A stretch of DNA of 64,000 nucleotides from JANQKX01 sp039028695 (GTDB taxonomy: Bacteria; Pseudomonadota; Alphaproteobacteria; Kiloniellales; Kiloniellaceae): the NCBI GenBank assembly GCA_039028695.1, contig JBCCHN010000001.1, forward strand, positions 62,001 to 126,000. Reading direction: 5' to 3'. The notes under the pieces are model-generated. The model worked only from the letters and a program-made list of their open reading frames with translations, ran no database searches and was not told the origin of the DNA. Shown here in pieces: positions 52,917-62,507 of the stretch. Position 1 is the first letter of the stretch, and each line of letters begins with the position of its first letter. A program made the position numbers and the translations under genes.

Positions 52917-53600
52917 ATGAGCGTCGGCAAGCCGATGGCATTAGATTGGAATGTTGCCCAATACATCTCAGCCGGCACAATCGATGAACCGCTTGTGCCG
53001 GTTGCAACCTGCGAATATTGGATCGCTCAACCGCTGTACTATCTGCATGGCTTAAAAGGCGCCTTACCGCAGATATGGGTACGTGAAGGGGTTTATGAGC
53101 GACTGGTCCGGGCGGCGCAAAACCTGCCTTCAAGGTATCGGCTGGTTTTGCTTGACGGTTGGCGCCCGAAATCCATTCAGCAGTTCCTTTTTAGCAGCTT
53201 TCGGGAAAAAGTGGCATCGGCAAACCCGACAATGAGCGACGAAGAAGTCGAACTTCAGACTCTGACTTTCGCGGCGCACCCATCGGACGATCCACAATGC
53301 CCCAGCCCCCACATCACTGGCGGGGCCATAGACGTCACATTGGCAGACGCAGATGGTACGCTATTGGACATGGGCAGTGAAGTTGACGAAATCAGCGAGC
53401 GGAGCTGGACAGCAGCGCCGGTACCAGTGCTACAGACCGAACGCAGAAAAGATCTGCTTGAAACAATGGTTCGGGCTGGGTTCACCAACCTGCCCAGTGA
53501 ATGGTGGCATTTCGACTACGGTAATTGGGTTTGGGCATGGTACAGCAATCATTATGCCGCACTCTACGGCCCGATTGCAGGGCCTACACAGGAAGACTAA
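52917..53600 (+). CDS. D-alanyl-D-alanine dipeptidase, VanX/DdpX family (M15D)
   Basis: 227-residue zinc D,D-dipeptidase. Active-site residues are all visible: R83 in LLDGWRPKS, zinc ligands H132 and D139 in SPHITGGAIDVTL (the SxHxxGxAxD motif), catalytic E195 and zinc ligand H198 in EWWHFDYGNW. No leader is present, so it works in the cytoplasm and its dipeptide must be imported. The gene follows TRAP dctM by one base and precedes a D-amino-acid dehydrogenase. In E. coli the homologous DdpX is linked to an ABC dipeptide transporter and lets cells use D-Ala-D-Ala; a nutritional rather than vancomycin-resistance role fits here, since no vanH or vanA homologue is nearby. Confidence 0.92.
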   Translation: MSVGKPMALDWNVAQYISAGTIDEPLVPVATCEYWIAQPLYYLHGLKGALPQIWVREGVYERLVRAAQNLPSRYRLVLLDGWRPKSIQQFLFSSFREKVASANPTMSDEEVELQTLTFAAHPSDDPQCPSPHITGGAIDVTLADADGTLLDMGSEVDEISERSWTAAPVPVLQTERRKDLLETMVRAGFTNLPSEWWHFDYGNWVWAWYSNHYAALYGPIAGPTQED

Positions 53601-53735
53601 GCAAAAACGTCGACTGGCAATAAGCTGACTGGTCCCACCAAAATCGAAGGCGACCAAGCAGTCGACGATCCAGCCATTTGCCTATGATTCAGATTACGGC
53701 GAACATCTTGCCAATAATATGAGGACGGACATCAT

Positions 53736-54989
53736 ATGAAGGTAGTTGTACTTGGTGCAGGTGTAATCGGTGTGACAACGGCATTTTATTTGGCAAAACA
53801 AGGCATGAGCGTCACGGTGATCGATCGCCGGCGTGAGGCGGGAATGGAAACCAGTTTTGCCAATGCCGGCGAGTTATCTTACGGAATGACCTCACCATGG
53901 GCCGCGCCGGGCATCCCCAAAAAGGCGTTGAAGTGGCTGGTTATGCGGCATCGGCCTCTAATGATTTGGCCGATACTCAGCCCGACCATGTGGTCTTGGG
54001 GATTGAAGATGCTAGGCAACTGCAACGAGTCCCGCTATCGCATCAACAAAGGCCGAATGGTGCGGATCTCAAACTATAGCCGGGACGCCCTGACAGACCT
54101 GTGCGCCGAGCTGCCGCTTGAGTTCGATCGGAGGGAATTGGGAACACTTCAGCTATTCCGCACAGAAAAACAGCTCGAAGCGTCGGCGCTGGACCAGGAC
54201 GTGTTAAGAGAATTTGGGTCTCCTTTTGAGGTTCTGGATCGCGACGCCTGCGTTACCGCGGAACCCGGTTTAGCGCATGTGGCTGAAAAATTTGTTGGAG
54301 GGCTTCGATTAATTGGTGATCGAACGGGGGATTGCCGCAAGTTCACCAGCCAGCTTTCGCGGGAAACGGAAAAACTGGGAGTTTCCTTCCATTACAATGT
54401 CTCAATCCGAGACCTGATTGTCGAAAATGGGAAAATCGTTGCCGTCGAAACGGACGATGGCAGTGAGACCGGTGATCGTTTTGTTTGCTGCCTCGGGCCA
54501 TATTCGGCGATTTTGCTGAGGAAGGTAGGAATTCGGCTCCCTATCTATCCGGTAAAGGGATATTCCATTACACTACCAGTTACGGATCCCGACGCTGCGC
54601 CGCAATCAACGTTAATGGATGAAACCTATAAGGTCGCAATTACGCGGCTTGGAGATCGAATTCGCGTTGCCGGACAGGCCGAGATCATTGGTTACAATGA
54701 CCGTCTCGGCAAACACGCAACAGACGCTGTACGTCATGTCGTGAACGATCTTTTCCCTATGGGTGGGGATTTATCAGAGGCAAAAAACTGGACGGGGCTC
54801 CGCCCAATGACGCCAGACGGGACGCCGGTATTGGGCGCAACGGAGTACGAAAATCTATTTTTGAATACCGGACATGGCACTCTTGGTTGGACGATGGCCT
54901 GCGGATCGGGGCGAGCCGTCGCAGATTTGGTATCCGGCAGAACGCCCGAAATTTCTTTCGAAGGATTAGAAGCGAATAGATATCGCTGA
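53736..54989 (+). CDS. FAD-dependent D-amino-acid dehydrogenase, DadA-like
   Basis: 417 residues. FAD-binding motif VVLGAGVIGVTTAFYLAKQG (residues 3-22) and the DadA-type segments TSFANAGELSYGMTSPWAAPG, YPVKGYSITLPV, and NWTGLRPMTPDGTPVLG with LNTGHGTLGWTMACGSG near the C terminus. It oxidises D-amino acids, chiefly D-Ala, to 2-oxo acids via an imino acid, passing electrons to the respiratory chain. It follows the D-Ala-D-Ala dipeptidase by 135 bp, giving import, cleavage and oxidation in order. A RidA-family imine hydrolase lies about 1.8 kb downstream. Confidence 0.93.
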   Translation: MKVVVLGAGVIGVTTAFYLAKQGMSVTVIDRRREAGMETSFANAGELSYGMTSPWAAPGIPKKALKWLVMRHRPLMIWPILSPTMWSWGLKMLGNCNESRYRINKGRMVRISNYSRDALTDLCAELPLEFDRRELGTLQLFRTEKQLEASALDQDVLREFGSPFEVLDRDACVTAEPGLAHVAEKFVGGLRLIGDRTGDCRKFTSQLSRETEKLGVSFHYNVSIRDLIVENGKIVAVETDDGSETGDRFVCCLGPYSAILLRKVGIRLPIYPVKGYSITLPVTDPDAAPQSTLMDETYKVAITRLGDRIRVAGQAEIIGYNDRLGKHATDAVRHVVNDLFPMGGDLSEAKNWTGLRPMTPDGTPVLGATEYENLFLNTGHGTLGWTMACGSGRAVADLVSGRTPEISFEGLEANRYR

Positions 54990-55345
54990 CTGGTATTAAA
55001 TTCGATGCTCTGTCTCAGACACCTGTTACCTGGCGCCTCTTTCCATCTCGTTGGGAATCAATCAACCGTTTTTTGGCGATACCAATCGGACCACTTAAGT
55101 GAAACTGGTCACGCCATCAGAACCCCCGTGCACCGCGAAAGTCGGATTTCTCAGGCTTGAATCTTTTGGTAATTCTATAAAATCGGTTCCACTTTTAAAG
55201 CTAAAGCGGGCATCAATCCAATTCGCAGCTGAGGGTCAGAATTAGCCGACAGTGGACTCTCCGATGTTGAGGGTTTGTTGCGGACTCCGCGTAAAGTAAC
55301 CGTCTATCACCTTTCGCCCAGTCGGCCACTACTCATCGATCAAGG
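54990..55345. other. 356-bp gap between convergent genes
   Basis: No gene is supported. Positions 55112-55147 contain one copy of a diverged repeat found again at 57379-57414. No terminator-grade hairpin was found. Confidence 0.45.
55112..55147 (+). repeat. diverged direct repeat, copy 1
   Basis: The block starting CGCCATCAGAAC and containing GCGAAAG recurs at 57379-57414 (CGCCATTAGAAC, GCGAAAA) with most positions identical over about 31 bases. Both copies are intergenic and in the same orientation. Nature unknown: a decayed mobile element edge or shared regulatory sequence. Confidence 0.5.
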
Positions 55346-56419
55346 TTAGGTCTCCCGGGCAGATGTGATTTGCCTATTCGCTATCTCGATTGCGTGAGCC
55401 GCTGCGGCCAATGCGGTTGTCTCATCTTCATTCAAATCGAGGGGATAGACACTCTCCCATCCCTCCAATCCAAGCAAGACAGGGGCGGCAACCACACCAC
55501 ATAACCCGAGCCACTCTCCATCAAGGGCGACCTGCGCCGGCCGAACTCTATGCTCTCCTCTGATTAGAGGTGCGGCGATTTCGGCGACGGCATGGGCCGT
55601 GGCCACTTCCGTGGTCCGGCCTGACGTATAGTGAATAAAGAACGGTTTCACCGCCATGCGAATATCAGCCGGTAAAGACTGCACAAATTCATAGGCAGCA
55701 CGGACATCTTGATTTCGAACCAATTCCAACATGTGCGCCATCTCGGTGCGCAGCTCGCCTGCGTAAGTGGAAAGAAGTCGCCCCGCGCGTGTACGCTGGA
55801 CCATGGCATCGAGAGTGGCAACATCAACGCCCCTGACATGTAATTGGCTCCAGGTGGGAACCATGTTGATACCGTGCTGTCCAAGAACATAGGTATGAAC
55901 CTGGTTGCGGCGGACACCGAGCTCTGCTGCGATTTCAGCACGAAACCGCAAGGTATCAGACCAAGCGCCGGCACCCAGCACGCGATGACGACCCAGACGC
56001 TCGGCAAACACGCAAACGCCAAGCTCGACTGGGTTTGATTGAACAATGACAATGGGTGGTGGTCCAGCACGCTTGCCCAAAGCATCCGCATAAACTGAAA
56101 AGAGCCGATAGTTGCCGCGCCCGAGAAGGGTCCGATCGGCTGGAGCGTTGGGGTCGGTGGATACTGTCGCGCCAGCCAGCATTACGACGATGTCCGCCTC
56201 GATCGCGGAAGGATCGCTTACCAATTCAATGGCAGGAGCATCATCAACAAAGGCGTCCTCAAGATCCGCGCGCAAGCCCCAGAGTTCGTCTTCGCTACGC
56301 CCACCATGATGCCCGACCAACTGAAGTCGCGCCGTCGGTGGCAAGACACGTCGATCTAACAATTGTGCAGCTAATTGACGGCCGCAGCTACCGGCGGCAC
56401 CGATAATTGCGAGGTCCAT
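55346..56419 (-). CDS. lactate/malate dehydrogenase family protein
   Basis: 357 residues. N-terminal NAD-binding motif IIGAAGSCGRQLAAQ, VQSNPVEL (the Asn of LDH/MDH), GAGAWSDTLRFRAEIAAELGV as the helix after the active-site loop, and the catalytic His in VLGQHGINMVPTWS. It is more divergent than housekeeping Mdh and has a longer C-terminal part, so it likely oxidises or reduces another 2-hydroxy/2-oxo acid. D-Ala oxidation by the adjacent DadA-like enzyme yields pyruvate, which makes a lactate-type reaction conceivable; this is only contextual. The gene is convergent with dadA-like and divergent from ridA-like. Confidence 0.82.
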   Translation of the reverse strand: MDLAIIGAAGSCGRQLAAQLLDRRVLPPTARLQLVGHHGGRSEDELWGLRADLEDAFVDDAPAIELVSDPSAIEADIVVMLAGATVSTDPNAPADRTLLGRGNYRLFSVYADALGKRAGPPPIVIVQSNPVELGVCVFAERLGRHRVLGAGAWSDTLRFRAEIAAELGVRRNQVHTYVLGQHGINMVPTWSQLHVRGVDVATLDAMVQRTRAGRLLSTYAGELRTEMAHMLELVRNQDVRAAYEFVQSLPADIRMAVKPFFIHYTSGRTTEVATAHAVAEIAAPLIRGEHRVRPAQVALDGEWLGLCGVVAAPVLLGLEGWESVYPLDLNEDETTALAAAAHAIEIANRQITSARET

Positions 56420-56831
56420 AACTTGCCTTCTTTCATTCGACTGTTTCGGATAATCCGCAAATCAGACTCTCCGCAACGCAGGTTTATCTTCCAGGATCCG
56501 ATAGCAGCGTTCTTCACCCTACTCTTGTCCGAAATTCCCCAATCAACATCCATACCTATGTAGTTTGTATCACTGGCCGGTTACCAAGGGAACCTCGCCT
56601 CTTTGCCACAAATTAGAGTCAACACTCTCCTTTTGCGGACTTTTTGGCGGGGACCCGCTTTTGGGCGAAAATCGCAAGTTTTCGGCTCCCTGTCAGGCAG
56701 ATTCGGTGGATCTGTTAAACGGTTCTGCTCACCAGGAACTTTCAGATGCGGAACCAGAGTGAAAAACCCAGATTGTCAGCTGATTGCATCTCTGAACTAA
56801 ATACGCAAGATTACGAATTGTTTTTGCGGAT
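56420..56831. other. 412-bp divergent spacer
   Basis: Lies between the leftward dehydrogenase and the rightward RidA gene and should hold both promoters. Short frames here are not supported. No clear operator dyad was found. Confidence 0.4.
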
Positions 56832-57254
56832 ATGAATGATATGAGACGTGACCTAGTATCAAATGGCAATCCAATGGAAGAAATCGTTGGATTCTCGAGA
56901 GCTGTCCGGGTTGGCCCCTATGTAACAATCGGTGGAACAGCCCCTGTAGACGCTGAGGGGAAAACCGTTGGAGTCGGCGATGCCGGTCTCCAAGCTGAGC
57001 GGATTTTCGAGATCATCGGAGATGCACTAGAGGGAGCAGGAACTGGTTGGCACGATGTCGTGCGCACCCGCATCATTCTCACCAATATAGACGACTGGAA
57101 GGCCGTAATAGATGTTCGTGCAAGGTTTTGTCGTGAAGCAAAGCCCGTCGACACGATCATGCAGGTTTCCGGCTTCGTCAACCCGGAGTGGTTGGTAGAA
57201 GTCGAGGCTGATGCCGTTGTTGCGGATGAGATTGAAAAGCGTCCTCTAGGTTAA
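56832..57254 (+). CDS. RidA/YjgF-family enamine/imine deaminase
   Basis: 140 residues. Family features: FSRAVRVGPYVTIGGTAPVD, QAERIFEIIGDALEGAG, the substrate-carboxylate Arg in VRTRIILTNIDDW, and VSGFVNPEWLVEVEADAV. RidA proteins hydrolyse reactive imines released by PLP enzymes and amino-acid oxidases. The nearby DadA-like enzyme releases 2-iminopropionate from D-Ala, a fitting substrate. ATG 56832 is used; an in-frame ATG at 56841 is an alternative. Confidence 0.9.
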   Translation: MNDMRRDLVSNGNPMEEIVGFSRAVRVGPYVTIGGTAPVDAEGKTVGVGDAGLQAERIFEIIGDALEGAGTGWHDVVRTRIILTNIDDWKAVIDVRARFCREAKPVDTIMQVSGFVNPEWLVEVEADAVVADEIEKRPLG

Positions 57255-57750
57255 AACTACCCGGTCCGGCTACTGCCAATGAGGATCTGTTGAAAGGTGA
57301 TTAGTCGAACTGCCCAGCCTATATCGGCTCACTAGAGCATAAATTGCGCAGCCGACTGGGACTCAGCTCAACGAGAAACGCCATTAGAACGCCTGTGAAA
57401 CGCGAAAAAACGGACTTTCGGACTTATGGCTCTTGGCGGTGCGGTCCAATTGCCTTCTCCGCCTGAATCAATTTGAGGACAAAGGTGGCTCTTCCAACCA
57501 CTTCTCGATCATAAAAGTCGACCAATCTAGTCACAAAAAGGGTGCCAAAACTTAATAACTCTTCTAACTATGAGGCAAATTCAAATAGCATAGAATCATG
57601 TTTTCGCGACATAGCAGTTAACGTGCAAACGGTTACCTAAGAAACGACCAGTGCCCGGCAGCAATCGAACCAAAAAAGGGCTTACGGTCGTGGCATTTTA
57701 CCTCAATGCACCGCTTAGTTACCGCGGAATAATAGGGAAAGGGCTGAATT
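57255..57750. other. 496-bp intergenic region
   Basis: No gene supported. Contains the second copy of the diverged repeat (57379-57414) and, at the right edge, GGGAAAGGG serving the GTG start at 57751. Confidence 0.45.
57379..57414 (+). repeat. diverged direct repeat, copy 2
   Basis: Second copy of the block described at 55112-55147, same orientation, differing at a handful of positions and by a small insertion in the A-rich part. Confidence 0.5.
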
Positions 57751-59769
57751 GTGAGCCATATTAATGTCATCGAAACAGTCTGGATTCCGATGCCGGACGG
57801 CACCAATCTTGCGGCGCGTTTGTGGTTGCCGGAAGCGGCGAAAGCCACACCGATGCCCTGTATCTTGGAATATATCCCCTATCGGCGCCGCGACCGTACG
57901 CGAATGCGGGATGAAAGCATGCATCCGCTTTTTGCAAAAGCCGGTTACGCCTCGATTCGAGTTGATATTAGAGGTTATGGGGACAGCGACGGCCTGGCCG
58001 AAGACGAATATTCCCATCAGGAGATACAAGATGGCCATGACATTGTCCAATGGATCGCCGCGCAAGATTGGTGCGATGGCAATGTGGGCATGTTTGGTAA
58101 AAGCTGGGGCGCCTATAACGCTTTTCAGGTGGCGGCAACCCGACCTCCGGCGCTGAAAGCCATCGCCCCGGTTATGGGCACCGACGATCGGTGGCGCGAA
58201 GACATCCATTTTTACGGCGGCTGCCTTGCCAATGATAATTTTTGGTGGGGTTCAATTATGCAACTCTATAATGCGATGCCGCCGGATCCGCAGATCGTGG
58301 GTGAAGACCGTTGGATCGATAAGTGGCGCGACCGTCTGGAAGGTGCAAAGTTTTGGCCCGCCATGTGGCTTGAGCACCAAACACACGATGAGATGTGGAG
58401 GCGCGGCTCGATTTGCGAAAACTATTCCGATGTTGATGTCCCAGTCTATTTTTTCGGTGGCTGGATGGACTTGTTCCGCGACACGCCCTTTCGCATCGCC
58501 GAACAGCTCAAGGGACCGGTGAAAGTGCTGATGGGTCCTTGGGCGCATCTATACCCGCATGAGGGCATTCCCGGCCCTAAGGCAGATTTCGTCGATGAGG
58601 TCATCCGGTTTTGGGATCATTACCTCAAAGGCAAGGACACCGGGCTCATGGATGAGCCGCCCCTGCGGTTCTTCTTGCAAGAAAGTGTGGCACCAAGCGG
58701 CAAACACCTGCATCGATCTGGGAACTGGATCGAAGAGGCGCGCTGGCCTTCTCCCAATGTGACGGATCAGGTTTTTTGGCTAAACAACCAGACACTGGAC
58801 GCAACGGCCATCGAAGGCACAGCATTGTCGATCTGCCCGCCCCAAACCTTCGGAGCGGCGGCCGGCGATATGTGCTCATTCGGCATTCCGGGCGATATGG
58901 CGATGGATTGCCGAATTGATGCCGGTGGAGCTTTGCAATTCAAGGCGCCTCCCCTGTCCGAGCCCACCGACATTTTGGGTCAACCCCACCTTGACTTGGT
59001 CGTTTCTGCGGATCAGACGCAAGGCTTTGTGACGGCCTTATTGGTGGACGAAGCTCCGGACGGTGCGCAAACCCTGATTTCGCGTGGTTTTTGCAACCTG
59101 ACCCATCGGATCAGCGACGTTGATCCAACCCCCATCACACCGACCAAGGAAATGCAGGTCAAAGTGCCGCTTTATGGTACCGGGCACCGAATGCTGCCGG
59201 GACATCGTCTCGTAGTACAGATCGCCTCAACCTATTGGCCGGTGCTCTGGCCATCTCCAAAGCCTGTCACTCTGACACTACGCCCCGGCGCATCATCGTT
59301 ACACCTGCCGGTGCGCAGAGCACCCGCTCAAGACACAATCCCACGTGATTTGCCCGAACCCACGGCCTCTGCTGAGGCAGCGCGCAAGACCAACGTGCGA
59401 AAAGGCTCTATGGAACGCTCTGTCCACGTTGACCTGACCAGCGGGGATGTAACCCATAGGTTTTTTCTGGATGGCGGCGTATTCGGCCCCGTGGGAGATT
59501 TTCGACTGGATGAAATCGGAACTGTCCTAAGCGATATCTCAGACCGACAGTATACTATCAATCCGGATGATCCACTGTCAGCCAAGGCCTCAATGGAGCA
59601 AACCGCCCGGTTTACGCGCGACGATTGGTCTGTAAAGATCTGGACCTATTCCGAACAAAAGGCCACGGCCACTGAATTCCATTTGACGTCACGTTTAAAG
59701 GCTTGGTCTGGCGAAGAGTTGGTCTTTGAAAAAGAAGAAACACACCTCATTGAACGCAATGGTGTATAG
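57751..59769 (+). CDS. CocE/NonD-family (X-Pro dipeptidyl-peptidase S15) hydrolase
   Basis: 672 residues from GTG 57751. N-terminal alpha/beta-hydrolase: PMPDGTNLAARLWLPE, VDIRGYGDSDG, nucleophile S118 in FGKSWGAYN, the acid region around GGWMDLFRDTP and the His in GPWAHLYPHEG. A C-terminal jelly-roll (about 340-560) follows, as in CocE and X-Pro dipeptidyl peptidases. The last 100 residues carry an extra domain of unknown role. It cleaves an ester or amide bond; the natural substrate is unknown. No leader, so cytoplasmic. It stands alone, with long spacers on both sides. Confidence 0.9.
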   Translation: MSHINVIETVWIPMPDGTNLAARLWLPEAAKATPMPCILEYIPYRRRDRTRMRDESMHPLFAKAGYASIRVDIRGYGDSDGLAEDEYSHQEIQDGHDIVQWIAAQDWCDGNVGMFGKSWGAYNAFQVAATRPPALKAIAPVMGTDDRWREDIHFYGGCLANDNFWWGSIMQLYNAMPPDPQIVGEDRWIDKWRDRLEGAKFWPAMWLEHQTHDEMWRRGSICENYSDVDVPVYFFGGWMDLFRDTPFRIAEQLKGPVKVLMGPWAHLYPHEGIPGPKADFVDEVIRFWDHYLKGKDTGLMDEPPLRFFLQESVAPSGKHLHRSGNWIEEARWPSPNVTDQVFWLNNQTLDATAIEGTALSICPPQTFGAAAGDMCSFGIPGDMAMDCRIDAGGALQFKAPPLSEPTDILGQPHLDLVVSADQTQGFVTALLVDEAPDGAQTLISRGFCNLTHRISDVDPTPITPTKEMQVKVPLYGTGHRMLPGHRLVVQIASTYWPVLWPSPKPVTLTLRPGASSLHLPVRRAPAQDTIPRDLPEPTASAEAARKTNVRKGSMERSVHVDLTSGDVTHRFFLDGGVFGPVGDFRLDEIGTVLSDISDRQYTINPDDPLSAKASMEQTARFTRDDWSVKIWTYSEQKATATEFHLTSRLKAWSGEELVFEKEETHLIERNGV

Positions 59770-60421
59770 CAATCCGATCGAATTCTCTTGAGTCGTCTTC
59801 TTTGAAGGCTCATTGCGCCAATATTGGGAAACTAATCAGGTTTCGCCATGAAAAAGAGGGAATAGGCTAGAGAAAGCTACCGGCCCCTGGCAATTGGCTC
59901 AAATAGAGTCTGAGCGCCTAAAATCATCTTCTCCAAGATGACACAGAGACCTGCCACCCCCCTCGCCCGCGATCGCACGGTGGTCGAGAAAATTTGATGA
60001 CGGACAGTCGGTTTCGACCTGGTAAAGCATTGAGTGCCTCGGTCACTATGTCCGGACGACCATCAAGAAATGACATGCGATAAGGATTCAGGTTTTTGAA
60101 AAATTTGATAACACACTGAAAAGCAATTGCAGTTCCTAGGAGGCAGCATTCTGGGCTGACATTTTTTTTATTATGACGTGTGCGAATATTGGTCGGCCTG
60201 CGTTGTCATTTGGACTTTCGGCAACCACCCAAAATCAGGCGAACCATTATACCAGCACCGTAGGGCCGTTTTGACCTAAGTCGGAAGTCCAAAGCGGTTG
60301 CAAAACGGCCGATGCATTGAGTGATAGGCTCGCATGACCGACCGTGTGCTTGTCACCTGCACCTCTTCATGAGACTCTCAATTAATCCCTCCTCAGCGCT
60401 CACAAAGAAGGACTTGGCTCA
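59770..60421. other. 652-bp intergenic region with inverted repeat
   Basis: No gene supported. A perfect 10-bp inverted repeat, GGCCGTTTTG (60264-60273) and CAAAACGGCC (60301-60310), with a 27-base loop lies about 110 bp before the amidohydrolase start; without a T-run it may be an operator or a UTR structure. GAAGGA at 60406 region serves as the ribosome-binding site of the next gene. Confidence 0.45.
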
Positions 60422-62356
60422 ATGAAAAAAACCATCCTGCTTGCGGCCGGATTTACACTTGCGGCGTCCATGGCTATGGCACAGGACGGAGCCGATAGAA
60501 TCTGGTTCGGCGGTTCAATTATAACGATGGAAGATGGTAATATGCGTGCCGACGCCGTGGCGGTAAGGGAGGGGCGGATTCTAGCGGTAGGAAGCGAAGA
60601 AGAGGTGATGAGTCACAAAGACGCCCAGACAGAAATTATTGATCTAGGGGACCGTGCACTCCTCCCTGGTTTTGTCGACAGCCACGGCCACGTTGTGATG
60701 GGCGGCCTCCAGGCGCTGTCAGCGAACCTCCTCGCCCCACCTGATGGGGAGGTACGTGATATTACCAGCCTGCAGGACACACTACGAACCTGGATAGAGG
60801 CCAACGCCCACACTGTGGAAAACGTAAACCTTATCATTGGGTTTGGGTACGACCCCGCACAGCTCACCGAACTGCGCCATCCCACCCGCGAAGAACTGGA
60901 TGCGGTTTCTACTGATTTTCCGGTCTATATCGTCCATCAGTCCGGTCATTTTGGATCTGCGAACTCTAAAGCGTTAGAGGTCATTGGTTACACCTCGGAT
61001 ACAAAGGATCCATCTGGAGGTATCATTCGTCGGCTCGAAAATGGAGAACCCGATGGTGTGTTGGAGGAGACAGCGCATATCGCAGCCATCGTTAAGTTAC
61101 TCGCTAATCTTGGCCCATCTGGTTTCGAGGCTTTCGCGACCGCAGGCGCTGATCTCTGGGCTCGATTTGGTTACACTACGGCGCAGGAAGGCCGATCAAT
61201 GCCTGGAACCGTAAAGGTCATGCAGAAGGTCGCAGCCGAGGACGGCTTCAATATCGACATTGTGACTTACCCGGACGTTCTCGTAGATCGGAACTTTATT
61301 AAGGAACACAGCAGCAGAAATTACACCAACCGGCTGCGCGTCGGTGGTGCGAAGCTGACGATTGACGGTTCGCCGCAAGGCTTTACCGCATGGCGCGATC
61401 GGCCTTACTACGATCCGGTTGGCAACTACGAACCGGGGTACAAGGGATATGCTGCTGCCACCCAAGAGGAAACTTTCGATGCAATAGATTGGGCCTACGA
61501 GAACGACATACAAATCATCACTCACGCCAATGGAGAAGCTGCCTCTGATCTCCTTATTTCCAGCATCGAGGCGGCAAGGTCAAAATATGGCGGGGGTGAT
61601 CGACGACCAGTCCTTATTCATGGCCAGTTCCTGCGCGAAGACCAAGTTGATTCTTACAAAGCTCTTGGAGTGTTCCCCTCACTGTTTCCTATGCACACTT
61701 TCTATTGGGGCGACTGGCACCGAGATCACACGGTCGGTCCGATTAACGCTGAAAATATTTCTCCGACGGGCTGGCTTGTAAAACGCGGAATGCGCTTCGG
61801 GTCTCATCATGATGCGCCCGTCGCCTTCCCCGATTCTATCCGTGTCCTTGCGGCGACCGTCACTCGCCGGACAAGATCCGGTGATATCCTCGGGCCCAAT
61901 CAAAGAGTGGATGTAATTACAGCCCTTAAATCCATGACCATCTGGCCTGCATACCAGCACTTCGAAGAAGACCAAAAAGGGTCACTAGCAGTCGGCAAAT
62001 TGGCGGACTTCGTAATTCTCTCTACCGATCCGACTGCTGTTGACCCGGAAGAACTGGACACCCTGGACGTGGTGGAAACGATCAAAGAAGGCGTAACAAT
62101 CTTCACAGGTCCGGGGAAACACACTCAAAAGACCGAACTGAATCAAGATTGGAGCGAAGAAAGGCAACGGTCGTTTGCCCACACTCTGCGCGGCATTATT
62201 CATTCTAACAACGTGCCATCCTCTTCTCATCCATTTGCACAGTTTCTCACTTACGCAAAAGGTGACAACGGCAACCCATTCGACAGTTGTGTGGCTCCGG
62301 GACTTCTCGGGATTTTTTCGCGAATGGCGCATGCAGGTCCCGCATCTGTCGAATGA
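60422..62356 (+). CDS. exported amidohydrolase, YtcJ-like (Amidohydro_3)
   Basis: 644 residues with a signal peptide (MKKTILLAAGFTLAASM, cleavage after AMA). Metal-dependent hydrolase pattern: the N-terminal beta strand DAVAVREGRILAVGS, LLPGFVDSHGHVVMGG with the HxH ligands, the GGAKLTIDGSPQGFTAW region, ITHANGEAASDLL, and FGSHHDAPVAFPDSI with the metal Asp. YtcJ-like enzymes hydrolyse C-N bonds of amides or imides; the substrate is not known. The periplasmic location is notable. It is convergent with the PLP enzyme gene downstream. Confidence 0.9.
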   Translation: MKKTILLAAGFTLAASMAMAQDGADRIWFGGSIITMEDGNMRADAVAVREGRILAVGSEEEVMSHKDAQTEIIDLGDRALLPGFVDSHGHVVMGGLQALSANLLAPPDGEVRDITSLQDTLRTWIEANAHTVENVNLIIGFGYDPAQLTELRHPTREELDAVSTDFPVYIVHQSGHFGSANSKALEVIGYTSDTKDPSGGIIRRLENGEPDGVLEETAHIAAIVKLLANLGPSGFEAFATAGADLWARFGYTTAQEGRSMPGTVKVMQKVAAEDGFNIDIVTYPDVLVDRNFIKEHSSRNYTNRLRVGGAKLTIDGSPQGFTAWRDRPYYDPVGNYEPGYKGYAAATQEETFDAIDWAYENDIQIITHANGEAASDLLISSIEAARSKYGGGDRRPVLIHGQFLREDQVDSYKALGVFPSLFPMHTFYWGDWHRDHTVGPINAENISPTGWLVKRGMRFGSHHDAPVAFPDSIRVLAATVTRRTRSGDILGPNQRVDVITALKSMTIWPAYQHFEEDQKGSLAVGKLADFVILSTDPTAVDPEELDTLDVVETIKEGVTIFTGPGKHTQKTELNQDWSEERQRSFAHTLRGIIHSNNVPSSSHPFAQFLTYAKGDNGNPFDSCVAPGLLGIFSRMAHAGPASVE

Positions 62357-62507
62357 CCACTGCTATCGGTGCCGCCTACCCGTCCATCGGTCGTACAGAT
62401 GGTATCGGCTTTGCCCCTGAGTTCGAATATGTGTGTTTTGCCCTTCTTATGAAGAAAGATGGCGCGGAGCGCACAATTACTTTGTCGCGTCGGAAAAATG
62501 GTTTCTG

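Noticed and set aside
52917..53600. Vancomycin-resistance role for the VanX-like dipeptidase
   Set aside because: No VanH, VanA or VanRS homologue is nearby; the TRAP and DadA context favours nutrient use.
60264..60310. Terminator at the 10-bp inverted repeat
   Set aside because: No T-run on either strand and a 27-base loop; described as a possible operator or UTR structure instead.
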